A stretch of DNA of 64,000 nucleotides from assembly GCA_903893815.1 (NCBI GenBank), contig CAITNS010000016.1:62001-126000 (forward strand), read 5' to 3'. A model generated the notes under the pieces. It did not search any database and was not told the origin of the DNA. It worked only from the letters and a program-made list of their open reading frames with translations. Position 1 is the stretch's first letter, and every line of letters starts with the position of its first letter. This DNA comes from an uncultured Bacteroidota bacterium (lineage in GTDB: Bacteria; Bacteroidota; Bacteroidia; B-17B0; Aurantibacillaceae). Of the stretch, positions 25,159-35,323 are shown piece by piece. A program made the translations under genes and the position numbers.

Positions 25159-28100
25159 ATGAAAAAAATTCTACTTCTTCTATCATTCATTTCTCTAAAA
25201 TTTTTAGCTCAACAACAATCTACTATTCAAGAGCAAAGTAATTACTATAAAAACTATTCTTTTTCAAAAGACAGTCAATGGGATAGTTTAAACACCATTG
25301 AAAACGGAACCGTTTATCAAGCAAATTCAAATCAACAAAAAACAACAAGCTGCACTTTAAACAAAAAAGTATATGGCTGGCATCCATATTGGGTAGGTTC
25401 TGTTTACACAAACTATGATTGGAGCATGCTCAGCGACTTTTGTTATTTTGATTATGCGGTTAGTCCAACAACAGGTAATAATACAAATGCTTCTTTCGCC
25501 TGGGCAACTAGTGCAGCTGTTACTGCAGCAATTAGTAATAGCGTAAACGTTCATTTTTGCGCTACCTTATTTGGCAGCCATTCTACCTTTTGGGCAAGCT
25601 CAGCAGCTCAACAAACGTTTATTACCAATGCCATTAACTTATTAAATTCTCGTCCGGGTAGTAACGGTATTAATATTGATTTTGAAGGGATGGGCTCGAG
25701 CGATAAAGTGCCTTTTACAGCATTTATGACAAGTCTTTGTAATCAGGTACATGCAGCTAATCCAAATTATAAAGTAACTATGGCTTTGTATGCTGTTGAA
25801 TGGGGCAATAACACCTTTGATATAGCTGCACTAAATCCACTAGTAGATAATTTTATTATTATGGGGTACGATTATTATTATTCAGGCTCAACTACTGCTG
25901 GTCCTGAAGCGCCCTTGTATAATTTTCAAACCACTTACAATTACACTTTAGCAAAATCAATTACTCATTATTTAAATAAAGGCGCCACTAAAAGTAAATT
26001 GCTTTTAGGGTTACCTTGGTATGGCAGAGAATGGGAAACAGTAGCGAGTACAGCTCCTTCAGCAACAACAGGTGGCTTTACCTCTTCGCGAACTTATGCT
26101 TACGTAAAAAATAATGCGGCTACTTACTCTCTGGCAAATAAAAATTTTGAAAATAACAGTTTTGAAAATTACTATTCATTTCAAAATACTGGGAATTGGC
26201 GACAATGTTGGATAGATGATAATTATAGCTACAGTCGTAAATTTGATTTAGTAAACCAACGTGGCATTGGCGGCATTGGCATTTGGGCATTAGGCTATGA
26301 TGATGGTTATTCTGATTTATGGAACTTAATAAAAGATAAATTTTCGACATGTGCTACCGTTGCTTGTACTGATAGTATTTACGATATGGGTGGGCCGAAC
26401 AGAAATTATTATGATAACGAAAATTATGTTTATACCATTGCTCCTGCAGGTGCGAGTTCGGTAAAACTAAATTTCAGTTACGCTGTTACTGAAGCAAATT
26501 ACGACACTTTATTTATTTACAATGGTAACTCAACTTCCTCAGCAACACTTGGCGTATATACAGGAACATTGAATTCAACGTTTACGTTAACGTCTACCTC
26601 TCCTGCTGTAACTATTCGTTTTAAATCGGATGGAGGAACTGTGCAATCTGGCTTTAAAGCAATTTGGACATGCATACAAGATAACACAAATCCAACAACA
26701 CAAATAACAACACCAAATAATTGGATTACTCAAAGCTTTACAGCTACTTACACTGATGCTGATAATGTTGGAGGGAGTGGCATTGAAAAAAGTTTTTACC
26801 AACCAAGTTATTTTAATGGAATTGAGTGGAGAGCTAATGGCGCAAGAGGTTTTTTTAATGACGATTTTAGTGGAAGCACTATACATCCAGAATGGACAAG
26901 CTCTGTAGGAACTTGGAGTATCAATGCAGGAGCTTTAATACAAACCGACGAAACAAATGCAAATACAAACATTTATGCTGCCGTCACTCAAAGTTTATCT
27001 AATCGTTATTTATACTGCTTTAAGGGAACCATTACTGGAGGTAATACAAACCGTAGAGCAGGCATTTACATTGCTTGTGACAATCCATCACAAACTCAGC
27101 GTGGAAACAGTTATATGATTTGGTTTAGACCAGATCAAAGTGCTGTTGAGTTTTACAAATCAGTTGCAAATACTATTGGTTTACCAACCTACTCAGCTAG
27201 CATCAATATTAATGCAGGAACAACTTATGATTACAAAATATCATACGATAGAATTACAGGAGAAATAAAAGTTTGGCAAAACAATGTGTTTATTGCATCT
27301 TGGACAGACACTTCACCTCATGCAACAGGAACATCTGTATCTTTTAGAAGCGGTAACAGTACTTTTAGAATAGATGATTTTAAAATATTCCGTTCAAGAG
27401 CTGTATCTACTTCCATTTTAGTTGGGGCAGCCAATACAAACGATCTTCGTAACGAAAATATTTCGCCGAACATATACGGCGGAAATATTAGTAGTATTAC
27501 AAAAGATAATGCCAATAATCTTTCAGCTATTAGCAATCAATATATTGATATCGACTGGACTAAACCAACTGCCTCATCTATTATTAAAGATGGAACTGCA
27601 AATGACATTGATACAACTTATGTTGGAACGCAATTAGATTTGAATTATACAATGGCAGAAGATACTAACTCGGGAGTTGCTTCGTATTATTATGCCATTG
27701 GCACAACGGCAGCTTCTCAAAATATTACTTCTTGGACCTTAAACAACTTGAACTTATCAGCTACCAAAACAGGATTGAACTTAGTAAATAACCAAAAGTA
27801 TTACATTATGGTAAAAGCTATAAATAATGCTGGTTTAGTAAGCGATAGTACAGTAAGTGACGGTGTAATATACCTTATGTCAACTGGTATAGAAGAAAAT
27901 AATGCACTAAACGAATTATCTATATATCCAAACCCTGCTAACGACAAAGCAACTATTAGTTTACTAAGTTCATCTAATGAAACTATAAATTATACGCTAT
28001 ATGATGCACAAGGAAAACTAATTGAAGAAAAAGTACTATACATACATTCAGGAATAAATACTTTGGAAATAAGCGTTCATCAGCTACAAATAAGTAAAGG

Positions 28101-28164
28101 CATTTATTTTATTAAACTAGTTTTAGAAGGCAAATCAATTACTAAGAAATTAGTTATTGAGTAA
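25159..28164 (+). CDS. Secreted GH18-family hydrolase with CUB domain and T9SS tail
   Basis: A 1001-residue exported protein. After the signal peptide comes a GH18 (chitinase-like) domain at about residues 70-395, with YGWHPYW and the active-site segment GINIDFEG. The catalytic Glu and preceding Asp are kept, while the two outer Asp positions of the usual DGxDxDxE are Asn, as in some YaaH-type GH18 proteins. A CUB-like domain (about 400-505, ending in FKAIWTC), a laminin-G-like domain (about 560-760) and an FN3-like segment follow. The last 80 residues, starting LSIYPNPANDKATISL, are a type A T9SS sorting domain. It probably cleaves chitin, peptidoglycan or host/algal glycans at the cell surface; substrate unknown. 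Confidence 0.88.
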   Translation: MKKILLLLSFISLKFLAQQQSTIQEQSNYYKNYSFSKDSQWDSLNTIENGTVYQANSNQQKTTSCTLNKKVYGWHPYWVGSVYTNYDWSMLSDFCYFDYAVSPTTGNNTNASFAWATSAAVTAAISNSVNVHFCATLFGSHSTFWASSAAQQTFITNAINLLNSRPGSNGINIDFEGMGSSDKVPFTAFMTSLCNQVHAANPNYKVTMALYAVEWGNNTFDIAALNPLVDNFIIMGYDYYYSGSTTAGPEAPLYNFQTTYNYTLAKSITHYLNKGATKSKLLLGLPWYGREWETVASTAPSATTGGFTSSRTYAYVKNNAATYSLANKNFENNSFENYYSFQNTGNWRQCWIDDNYSYSRKFDLVNQRGIGGIGIWALGYDDGYSDLWNLIKDKFSTCATVACTDSIYDMGGPNRNYYDNENYVYTIAPAGASSVKLNFSYAVTEANYDTLFIYNGNSTSSATLGVYTGTLNSTFTLTSTSPAVTIRFKSDGGTVQSGFKAIWTCIQDNTNPTTQITTPNNWITQSFTATYTDADNVGGSGIEKSFYQPSYFNGIEWRANGARGFFNDDFSGSTIHPEWTSSVGTWSINAGALIQTDETNANTNIYAAVTQSLSNRYLYCFKGTITGGNTNRRAGIYIACDNPSQTQRGNSYMIWFRPDQSAVEFYKSVANTIGLPTYSASININAGTTYDYKISYDRITGEIKVWQNNVFIASWTDTSPHATGTSVSFRSGNSTFRIDDFKIFRSRAVSTSILVGAANTNDLRNENISPNIYGGNISSITKDNANNLSAISNQYIDIDWTKPTASSIIKDGTANDIDTTYVGTQLDLNYTMAEDTNSGVASYYYAIGTTAASQNITSWTLNNLNLSATKTGLNLVNNQKYYIMVKAINNAGLVSDSTVSDGVIYLMSTGIEENNALNELSIYPNPANDKATISLLSSSNETINYTLYDAQGKLIEEKVLYIHSGINTLEISVHQLQISKGIYFIKLVLEGKSITKKLVIE

Positions 28165-28237
28165 TGTTGTTGCTTATTTTAGCTGCTGGTAAAAGAAATC
28201 ACAACACATCATATAAAGAATATCCTGAATGGGCAAC

Positions 28238-29482
28238 CTACTTAGCTTTTGTAGTATTAACATTTGAAGTATACTTGCTTTGGAAAGCTAAAAGAAACAA
28301 CAATCCGAAAAACAAAAAATAATAAACTCCCATTTGTCGTTCAAGTATCGATTCTGTAAACATAACTAAAACAGAAGAACATATATAAATAAATCCTAAA
28401 GGAAAGTTTTTGAGTTTTTTATAGATCATAGCTAATAAACCTAAAAACAATAATATCACGCCTACACCGTAGTTAATTCCGAGAGTTAAAAACTGATTGT
28501 GAGAATTAAAGTGAAAAAAATATCCTTTATAAAAGTTCACCATTAAATAACTTGAATCAATAATTTTTTGCGTGTTTCGTGCACCAACTCCAAAATAAAT
28601 ATCGTTTAAAAACAGATTTTTACTGCAATTAAAAATCACATTTCTTTCTAAAAGTGTATTATTAATTGTTGGCTGAAAAAAATAATTTGGTATTTCCAAA
28701 AGGCGATTTCTAAGCGAAGGGATAAGAAAAGAAATGCCTACAACAAAAACAAATGAGCATCCGTAAATAAACATTAATTGCTTCCTACTACTCACTTTTT
28801 TATAGCCAATCCATATCAGCCCAAGAATCAATATAATCAAAGGCATTTTTGAAGCAATGACAATATTTAATCCTATAATAAAAAATAGTGATATACTTAA
28901 AATCCATTTTAAATTTTTAGAGTATTTATCAAAATAATAAATAATCCATAATGAAGCAGTTGTACTAAATAACCCATAATAAATAGGATGTTGGCTTGAC
29001 ATTTCTTCAAATGATCTCCTGAACTCAAAAGCACCATTTTGGTAGGCTACTTCCGAAAATACATTACCCCAAAACAATAAGTTTAAAACTGTCATAAATG
29101 AAAGTATAGCTACCGAACTTATAAAACAATTTACGGCCTGTTTAATTTCGAGTTTCGAATTCAAACAGGCACTCAAATAAAAAACAATTGGGGCAGCGAA
29201 AAACAATAGCTTTTTTTCCAATTCAAAACGAATAACCTGGTTATTGGGGTATAACAAAAATTCAATGAGATACGGGACAAAAGGCAAGATGAACAAAGCA
29301 TACAATTTAAAAATAGAAAAATTAAACTTTGGTTTTTCTCTATAATAAAATAATAAGGTAAAAATCGTAAAACATATAAAAAAAATATTGATAAACTTTA
29401 TTGAAACAACTGGAAAAGTAAATAAAGCAAGAAACATTACTTGCCTTAATTTTTCAATATTCTCTTTTTTTACCAAAATCAT
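28238..29482 (-). CDS. O-antigen ligase/polymerase-like membrane protein
   Basis: A 414-residue protein with about ten membrane helices and one larger loop (about residues 265-335), the layout of the Wzy/WaaL O-antigen ligase family. Sequence conservation in that family is low, so the assignment rests on topology, on the loop segment VGARNTQKI...FHFNSHNQFLTLGINYG and on its place next to glycosyltransferases. NSHNQFLTLGINYGV is a typical ligase-loop motif. It could polymerise or ligate the glycan made by this locus. It overlaps the upstream GT gene by 4 bases and is co-transcribed with it. Confidence 0.8.
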   Translation of the reverse strand: MILVKKENIEKLRQVMFLALFTFPVVSIKFINIFFICFTIFTLLFYYREKPKFNFSIFKLYALFILPFVPYLIEFLLYPNNQVIRFELEKKLLFFAAPIVFYLSACLNSKLEIKQAVNCFISSVAILSFMTVLNLLFWGNVFSEVAYQNGAFEFRRSFEEMSSQHPIYYGLFSTTASLWIIYYFDKYSKNLKWILSISLFFIIGLNIVIASKMPLIILILGLIWIGYKKVSSRKQLMFIYGCSFVFVVGISFLIPSLRNRLLEIPNYFFQPTINNTLLERNVIFNCSKNLFLNDIYFGVGARNTQKIIDSSYLMVNFYKGYFFHFNSHNQFLTLGINYGVGVILLFLGLLAMIYKKLKNFPLGFIYICSSVLVMFTESILERQMGVYYFLFFGLLFLLAFQSKYTSNVNTTKAK

Positions 29483-30588
29483 TTACTACAAAAAGATTTA
29501 TATGTTTCCTCTACAAATGAGGTAAACTCATTACGAAATCTACTTTTATCAAAACGAGTTGTATTTTTTATAAAATCTGCTTCATGATAAACTTTCTTTT
29601 GAGTCTCAAATGATTCGATAGCTTTTTCTAAGTCATTAACAGTTTGTTTTTCAAAAAAACAACCAACACTTTCATTTACTGTCTCTTTATAACCTCCCAT
29701 TTGAGGCACAATGATGGGTGTGCCACAGGATTGCGCTTCCACAACTGTTATTCCGAAATCTTCGTTAGCATTTGCAATAAAAGCCTTAGCATTTTTAATT
29801 TTTTCTCTCAAATCATCCGTGCTGATGTAGCCCAATATTTGGACATTTGGAGTGGCTATTTTACTAAGTTTTTTTCGATTTGGTCCATCTCCAGCAACAA
29901 TAAGCTGTAAATGTGGGAATTTAGAAAAGGCTTTTATGATTTGTTCCGTTTTTTTATAAGCCACTAAGCGAGAAACCGTAAAATAATAATTTGCTTTTTT
30001 TGCTGTTATTTCAAAACTCGAGACATCTACTGGAGGATAAATAACAATAGCTTCTCTATTGTAATTCTTTTCGATTCTATTTTTTACATTGATGGAATTA
30101 GCCACAAAAAAATCAACTCGTGAATTTGATTTCAAATCCCACTTCTGAAGTCTATTTAAAAAATAATTAAAAATCATTTTCGAAAAGGAATTCTTCATTA
30201 CACTCAAATAATCTTGCCTCAGATCCCAAGCATAACGCATTGGGCTGTGACAATAACAAATATGCAATTGCGACTTTGTTTTTTGAATCCCTTTAGCAAC
30301 AGAACTAGATGAAGAAATAATCAAATCATATTTTGACAAATCAAGACTTTCTATAGCCCTAGGAAATAATGGAAATAAAAATCTATAAAATTTTTTAGAA
30401 AAAGGAATATTTTGAATAAAGCTAGTTTTTGCTATTTTACCTAAAAGATACTTTTCTCTTTTGTGTTCGTCATAAAAGTCAATTAAACTAAACACATCAG
30501 CTTCCGGATAACACACTAAAATTTCACGCACCACCTTCTCAGCTCCGCCAATGTCATTAAACCAATCGTGTACTAACGCTACCTTCAA
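29479..30588 (-). CDS. GT4-family glycosyltransferase
   Basis: A 369-residue GT-B enzyme. The N-terminal domain begins MKVALVHDWFNDIGGAEKV with the glycine-rich acceptor-side loop. The C-terminal donor domain has the GT4 E-x7-E motif in ANANEDFGITVVEAQSCGTPIIV. A retaining transfer of a sugar from an NDP donor to the growing glycan in the cytoplasm is expected; the sugar is unknown. It is the middle gene of a three-gene minus-strand operon, 3 bases after the preceding GT and overlapping the ligase-like gene by 4. Confidence 0.9.
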   Translation of the reverse strand: MKVALVHDWFNDIGGAEKVVREILVCYPEADVFSLIDFYDEHKREKYLLGKIAKTSFIQNIPFSKKFYRFLFPLFPRAIESLDLSKYDLIISSSSSVAKGIQKTKSQLHICYCHSPMRYAWDLRQDYLSVMKNSFSKMIFNYFLNRLQKWDLKSNSRVDFFVANSINVKNRIEKNYNREAIVIYPPVDVSSFEITAKKANYYFTVSRLVAYKKTEQIIKAFSKFPHLQLIVAGDGPNRKKLSKIATPNVQILGYISTDDLREKIKNAKAFIANANEDFGITVVEAQSCGTPIIVPQMGGYKETVNESVGCFFEKQTVNDLEKAIESFETQKKVYHEADFIKNTTRFDKSRFRNEFTSFVEETYKSFCSK

Positions 30589-30591
30589 TTT

Positions 30592-31626
30592 CTACAATTC
30601 TTGCAAAGTTTTTAAAATTAAAGAAACCGATTCATCAAAACTATATTTTCGCGTAAGTTTTTCAACATCTAAATCTGATATTGTTGCAGTATGCAGCCTT
30701 TGTAAAGCATGAATAAAATCGGATGGATTAGATGTACTAAAATAAATAGGTAAATTCTCAAACGATTCCTGAAACACTAATAAATCAGAACAAATAACAG
30801 GTGTTTTCAAACATAAACTTTCCAAAACAGGAATTCCAAAACCCTCATATAAAGACGGGTATACAAGCGCCTTCGCGTATTTAATAAAAGAGTAATATTG
30901 GGCTTCGGTGGTGTAGTTATGATAAATAATAGAAGGATGCACTCTTTTTGGAACTGAGTTAAAAACTGTTTGATCGCTATTTAAAATAACGAGTTTAAAA
31001 CCAAGCTTTTCTATCTCATTAATATGCTTCAAAACACCAGTCGTATTTTTACGAGGGTTATTCCCTCCAAGGAGTAAAATATAATTTTCCTGTATTTGTC
31101 GATTATCAATTTGAATATTAGTATTTAACCCATTTGGAATAATCTTTATATTCTCACTATCAATTTTGTAATGAGAAATAATTTCTTGTCTAGAAAATTC
31201 TGAAACAGTGAAAATTACTCTTGCAGACTTTGCAATTCTTGGAATCAAAAAACGATACCACTGTCTAAATCCTAGCGAAAACCACTTAAACCCTTTTTGC
31301 TCACAAGCTAAATCATGAATCGTAACAATTTGATGAATTGCAAATAAAGGAGCTGAATTGCAAAAATTAATTAAAATACTATTCGATTGCCTATTGACAT
31401 ACAAGGGCAAACTCCATTGTTCCCAAAAACTACTATTTGAAAAGAACCCAATTTTTTTAGTATTAAAACCATCAAATAGCAGATTAGATTTGGGCGTTAA
31501 AACCTCAAACGGAATATTTCGCCTTTTCATAGCCTCTATCATCCCGAGTGCGTATGCCTGTACCCCCGTTTTTTGCTGGGTTAAGAACTTGCCATTGATG
31601 TATATTTTACTGATAGACACAAACAT
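30592..31626 (-). CDS. GT4-family glycosyltransferase
   Basis: A 344-residue GT-B glycosyltransferase. IYINGKFLTQQKTGVQAYALG at the N-terminus is typical of GT4 mannosyl- or rhamnosyltransferases of O-antigen loci. The donor-site motif is PSLYEGFGIPVLESLCLKTPVICSD. It is the first gene of the minus-strand operon and is divergent from the ABC permease gene, with 68 bases between them. A TATATTTA just before its ATG may be its promoter box. The exact linkage is not predictable. Confidence 0.9.
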   Translation of the reverse strand: MFVSISKIYINGKFLTQQKTGVQAYALGMIEAMKRRNIPFEVLTPKSNLLFDGFNTKKIGFFSNSSFWEQWSLPLYVNRQSNSILINFCNSAPLFAIHQIVTIHDLACEQKGFKWFSLGFRQWYRFLIPRIAKSARVIFTVSEFSRQEIISHYKIDSENIKIIPNGLNTNIQIDNRQIQENYILLLGGNNPRKNTTGVLKHINEIEKLGFKLVILNSDQTVFNSVPKRVHPSIIYHNYTTEAQYYSFIKYAKALVYPSLYEGFGIPVLESLCLKTPVICSDLLVFQESFENLPIYFSTSNPSDFIHALQRLHTATISDLDVEKLTRKYSFDESVSLILKTLQEL

Positions 31627-31694
31627 AAATATAGATAAAAAAGCCCTTCAAAAATCAAAAAATATGGTCAAAAAAGGCTATTTTCGCTTAATTC

Positions 31695-32450
31695 ATGAAA
31701 AACACAAAAGGATATACTTTATATTTTTTAGTATATAAGAACTTACAGTTAAAATACAAGCATTCATTGCTTGGTTTTGTTTGGAGTTTTATACACCCAT
31801 TATTTTATTTATTGATTTTTAATTTTGTCTTTTCTAAGGCCTTTTCGGAAATCGAAAACTATTCACTATTTGTGTTAAGTGGTTTAATATTTTGGGTTTA
31901 CTTTTCGGGAAGTTGCAATCAATTGTCTCAAACATTTATTAAAAACACTCATCTCATTAAATCTCTTCAAGTAAAAAAAATATTATACCCCATCTCCGAA
32001 CAATTAACAGAACTTGTTAGTTTTTTAGCAGGCTTTATATTATTTATTGGCTTAATGGTTTATTTGAACTTAAATGTGAATATCACCATCCTTTATATTA
32101 TTCCAATTATAATTCTGTTTTCTATTTTCACATTTTCAGTTGGTTTAATTCTTGGTTCATTGAATGTTTTTTTTAGAGACATTGGTATTTTATGGAACAC
32201 ACTTAATCCTGCGCTATTCTACTTAACACCTATTGCTTATGCAATCGATATTATTCCTCAAGAATACTCCTTTTATTTTAAATTCAATCCGCTTTACCAC
32301 TTTCTATATATTATTCGAAATGTCTTACATCAAGGATGTGCGCCTGAATTTTATCACAGCCTATTTTGTTTAATTATTACTCTTATAACGGTAATAATAA
32401 GTGCTTATATTTATAAGAAAACCAAAAACGGCTTTATCTCCAATTTATAA
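31695..32450 (+). CDS. Polysaccharide ABC exporter, permease subunit (Wzm/TagG type)
   Basis: A 251-residue ABC-2 type permease with six membrane helices. The N-terminal YKNLQLKYKHSLLGFVWSFIHPLFYLLIF is characteristic of O-antigen, teichoic acid and capsule exporters. Together with the next gene it should move an undecaprenyl-linked glycan across the inner membrane. It shares one base (TAATG) with the ATPase gene, so the two subunits are made in step. Alternative starts inside the overlapping plus-strand track ORF were rejected, as this frame carries the family sequence. Confidence 0.92.
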   Translation: MKNTKGYTLYFLVYKNLQLKYKHSLLGFVWSFIHPLFYLLIFNFVFSKAFSEIENYSLFVLSGLIFWVYFSGSCNQLSQTFIKNTHLIKSLQVKKILYPISEQLTELVSFLAGFILFIGLMVYLNLNVNITILYIIPIIILFSIFTFSVGLILGSLNVFFRDIGILWNTLNPALFYLTPIAYAIDIIPQEYSFYFKFNPLYHFLYIIRNVLHQGCAPEFYHSLFCLIITLITVIISAYIYKKTKNGFISNL

Positions 32451-33190
32451 TGAAAGAAATTGCAATAGAATTAAATAATGTTTGCGTTAGTTATCTCCAT
32501 AACCGACGCGGCATTTATTCTATTAAAGATTTTGTTTTAAAAGGAGGGATATTTTCACCATTCGAATATAAATCTGTATTACACAATATCAATCTAACCG
32601 TTTATAAGGGAGAATCTTTAGGAATACTCGGCAGAAATGGAGAAGGCAAAAGCACTTTACTAAGAACTATAGCAGGTATTATTACTCCAACATCGGGTAC
32701 CTGTAAAGTTCATATAGAAATATCTCCTTTACTAGCTTTAGGCGCAGGCTTAGAATTAGAACTCACTGGAATTGAAAATATAAAGATATATAATGCCCTT
32801 AGTGGAAATTTTAATAAAAAAACAATCTCCTCAGTTATTGATAACGTTGCAAATTTTTCTGAATTATCGATGGAACAATTGCAAATGCCAACAAAAATGT
32901 ATTCCACTGGTATGTTAGCGCGTTTAGCGTTTAGCAGTGTTGTAACGTCTCAACCGGATTTAATGATGATTGATGAAGTAATGGCAGTTGGCGACAAAGG
33001 CTTTCAAGAAAAATGTAAAAAAAGAATACACGAAATAAAACAAGCAGGCGCCACTATACTATTTGTTTCACATAATCCAGATGAAATATTGGAAATATGC
33101 GAACGAGGAATTTGCTTAGAACACGGTAAAATAAGTTATGATGGAACTTCTGCAGAAGCTTCAAAAACGTATTTAAAATTATTTAATTAA
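32450..33190 (+). CDS. Polysaccharide ABC exporter, ATPase subunit (short Wzt type)
   Basis: A 246-residue ATPase that powers glycan export with the preceding permease. It has Walker A GRNGEGKSTLLR, a signature region STGMLARLAFSSV in the divergent form seen in Wzt/TagH, and Walker B DLMMIDEVMAVGD. The protein ends after the nucleotide-binding domain and lacks the C-terminal carbohydrate-binding domain of E. coli O9a Wzt, so recognition of a modified glycan end is not expected. Both ends share one base with neighbours (TAATG), showing tight coupling. Confidence 0.92.
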   Translation: MKEIAIELNNVCVSYLHNRRGIYSIKDFVLKGGIFSPFEYKSVLHNINLTVYKGESLGILGRNGEGKSTLLRTIAGIITPTSGTCKVHIEISPLLALGAGLELELTGIENIKIYNALSGNFNKKTISSVIDNVANFSELSMEQLQMPTKMYSTGMLARLAFSSVVTSQPDLMMIDEVMAVGDKGFQEKCKKRIHEIKQAGATILFVSHNPDEILEICERGICLEHGKISYDGTSAEASKTYLKLFN

Positions 33191-35316
33191 TGCCTCAAAA
33201 AGGAAACATAAAAGAAAAACTTACTTTAAAAGAACGTAATGAACTACTTGATTTAAAATTAAAATCAAGAGACGAGTTGGTGAATGAAGTTGTTAAGTCA
33301 AAGAACGATATCAAGCACCTTCACGAACAGCTAAATAATGCCTTCCGAAGCATAGATCAATTAATTAAACGAGTAGCCGAATTAGAAAGTAGTAAATATT
33401 ATAGATTTAAAAAATACATATCCTTATACATAAAACGCTTACGTGGTAATGTAAAAAAAGGGAATAAGAAAAATATCTTCTCCATACTTTACAATTACGT
33501 TTTTAAGAGAGGTGGGAGAATTGCCCGGATTATTTTCGCGAAAGTATTAAAGCACGTTTATCTTTTAGTAGAAATTAAAAAAGTAATGATTATAGAAGTG
33601 TTTACTGATATACTTTCCAATCAGGCAGATTACAATCAATTTTTAACCAGACGTATTCTAACAAAAGATAAGAAAAAACAAATTTTAAAAACTCAAAAAA
33701 CATTTTCTTACAAACCATTGGTAAGCATTGTCGTTCCCGTTTACAATCCTCCTATCGAGTTCTTTAAAAAAGCAATAGATTCAATTATCAATCAATACTA
33801 TGGTAATTGGGAAATATGTTTGGCAGATGATTGTTCGACAGACGAAGAAGTAAAAGAAATAATTGAAGAATATAGAAAAAAACACACCAATATAAAGGTT
33901 GTATATAGAACTGAAAATGGACATATTTCACGAGCATCAAACTCTGCGCTAGAATTAGTAACTGGAGAATATGCTTTGTTAATGGATCAAGACGATGTAT
34001 TGCGAGAAAACGCCTTATTTGAAATTGTAAAATTAATTAATGAAAAGCCAAATGCTGATTTAATATATACAGATGAAGATAAGATTGACGAAAACGACAT
34101 ACATTCCGTTCCTCATTTTAAACCAGACTGGAGCCCAGATAGTTTATTGTCTAGAAATTACTTAGGACATGTATGTATTTTTAAAACCAATCAGTTAAAA
34201 GCTATCAATGGATGGCGCGTTGGTTTTGAAGGAAGTCAGGATTACGATTTAGTGTTGAGATATACGGAGAAATATACAAACATCTATCATATACCTGAAG
34301 TACTTTATCATTGGCGTATACATCAACAAAGTGCGGCGTCAGCAGAAAGTGCAAAGCCATACGCATACAGGGCAGCGCAACAAGCCTTGACTGAAGCGAT
34401 GGAACGCAGAGGATATGTTGGGCATTTTGACTTCTTAGATGGATTCAGAGGCTACCAAGTGCGGATAGATTTAAAAAACACAGATGATCTAGTCAGTATT
34501 ATTATTCCAACAAAAAACAAGCAAGATTATTTAATTAAGTGTATTGAGTCAATTACAAAATTATCCACTTATAAAAATTATGAAATTATTTTAATTGATA
34601 ACAATAGCGATGAAAAAGGATTTTTTAAGACTGTTGACAAGTGGAAGAATCAATCTCAATTTAAGTTCAAAGTAATTCGAGATGAAAAATCTTTCAACTT
34701 TGCTAGATTAATGAATGTAGGACGAGCCAATGCTTCTGGAAAATATTTAATCTTACTAAATAACGATACAGAAGTTATCACACCTGATTGGATTGAAGGC
34801 ATGATGGAACATGCTCAACGACCAGAGATTGGCGTAGTAGGCTGTAAATTGCTATACGATGACGATACCATTCAGCACGCTGGAGTAATTGTAGGTATAG
34901 CGGGCGTTGCCTCCCATGCTTTTATTGGTGATGATAGAGACGGGCCAGGATATTTCAACTATATCAATTTACTAAACAATTATTCATCATTAACTGCGGC
35001 ATGCGTGATGATGCGTGCCGAAGTGTATGATAAAGCAAATGGCTTTAGTGAAGAATTTGTAGTTGAATATAACGATGTGGATTTTTGCTTGAAAGTATTA
35101 GAAGAAGGATATCGTAATTTATACGTGCCGCATGTAGAATTGTACCATTACGAATCCATCTCAAGAGGACATCCACATGCCACATCAGAATCATACAAAC
35201 GACATGTAAAAGAAGTCAATAAATTCAGAAAAAAATGGATGAAATACATAGATCATGATCCTTGCTATAATCCAAATTTATCATTAGGAACAGAACATTT
35301 TAATATTAAAATATAA
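33190..35316 (+). CDS. Tandem GT2 glycosyltransferase
   Basis: A 708-residue protein with two GT-A (GT2) catalytic domains. A coiled coil at residues 15-65 and a basic segment come first. Domain 1 starts at VSIVVPVYNPPIEFF (about residue 178) with LMDQDDVL as the DxD region. Domain 2 starts at VSIIIPTKNKQDYL (about 435) with LLNNDTEV. Two domains in one chain often add alternating sugars, like rhamnan or other O-polysaccharide synthases. The sugars are unknown. It starts in a TAATG overlap with the exporter ATPase. Confidence 0.9.
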   Translation: MPQKGNIKEKLTLKERNELLDLKLKSRDELVNEVVKSKNDIKHLHEQLNNAFRSIDQLIKRVAELESSKYYRFKKYISLYIKRLRGNVKKGNKKNIFSILYNYVFKRGGRIARIIFAKVLKHVYLLVEIKKVMIIEVFTDILSNQADYNQFLTRRILTKDKKKQILKTQKTFSYKPLVSIVVPVYNPPIEFFKKAIDSIINQYYGNWEICLADDCSTDEEVKEIIEEYRKKHTNIKVVYRTENGHISRASNSALELVTGEYALLMDQDDVLRENALFEIVKLINEKPNADLIYTDEDKIDENDIHSVPHFKPDWSPDSLLSRNYLGHVCIFKTNQLKAINGWRVGFEGSQDYDLVLRYTEKYTNIYHIPEVLYHWRIHQQSAASAESAKPYAYRAAQQALTEAMERRGYVGHFDFLDGFRGYQVRIDLKNTDDLVSIIIPTKNKQDYLIKCIESITKLSTYKNYEIILIDNNSDEKGFFKTVDKWKNQSQFKFKVIRDEKSFNFARLMNVGRANASGKYLILLNNDTEVITPDWIEGMMEHAQRPEIGVVGCKLLYDDDTIQHAGVIVGIAGVASHAFIGDDRDGPGYFNYINLLNNYSSLTAACVMMRAEVYDKANGFSEEFVVEYNDVDFCLKVLEEGYRNLYVPHVELYHYESISRGHPHATSESYKRHVKEVNKFRKKWMKYIDHDPCYNPNLSLGTEHFNIKI

Positions 35317-35323
35317 TTGATAT

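Noticed and set aside
28164-28322. A 52-codon plus-strand ORF (start MLLLILAAGK) overlapping the T9SS gene stop (TAATG) with a possible membrane helix
   Set aside because: It lies mostly antisense to the 3' end of the O-antigen-ligase-like gene, whose membrane-helix codons produce hydrophobic antisense frames, and it has no recognisable homologue or separate promoter. It would need conservation evidence to be called.
31358-31738. 126-codon plus-strand ORF over the start of the divergent GT4 gene
   Set aside because: It is antisense to a well-supported glycosyltransferase and overlaps the ABC permease start; the permease frame carries the family sequence.
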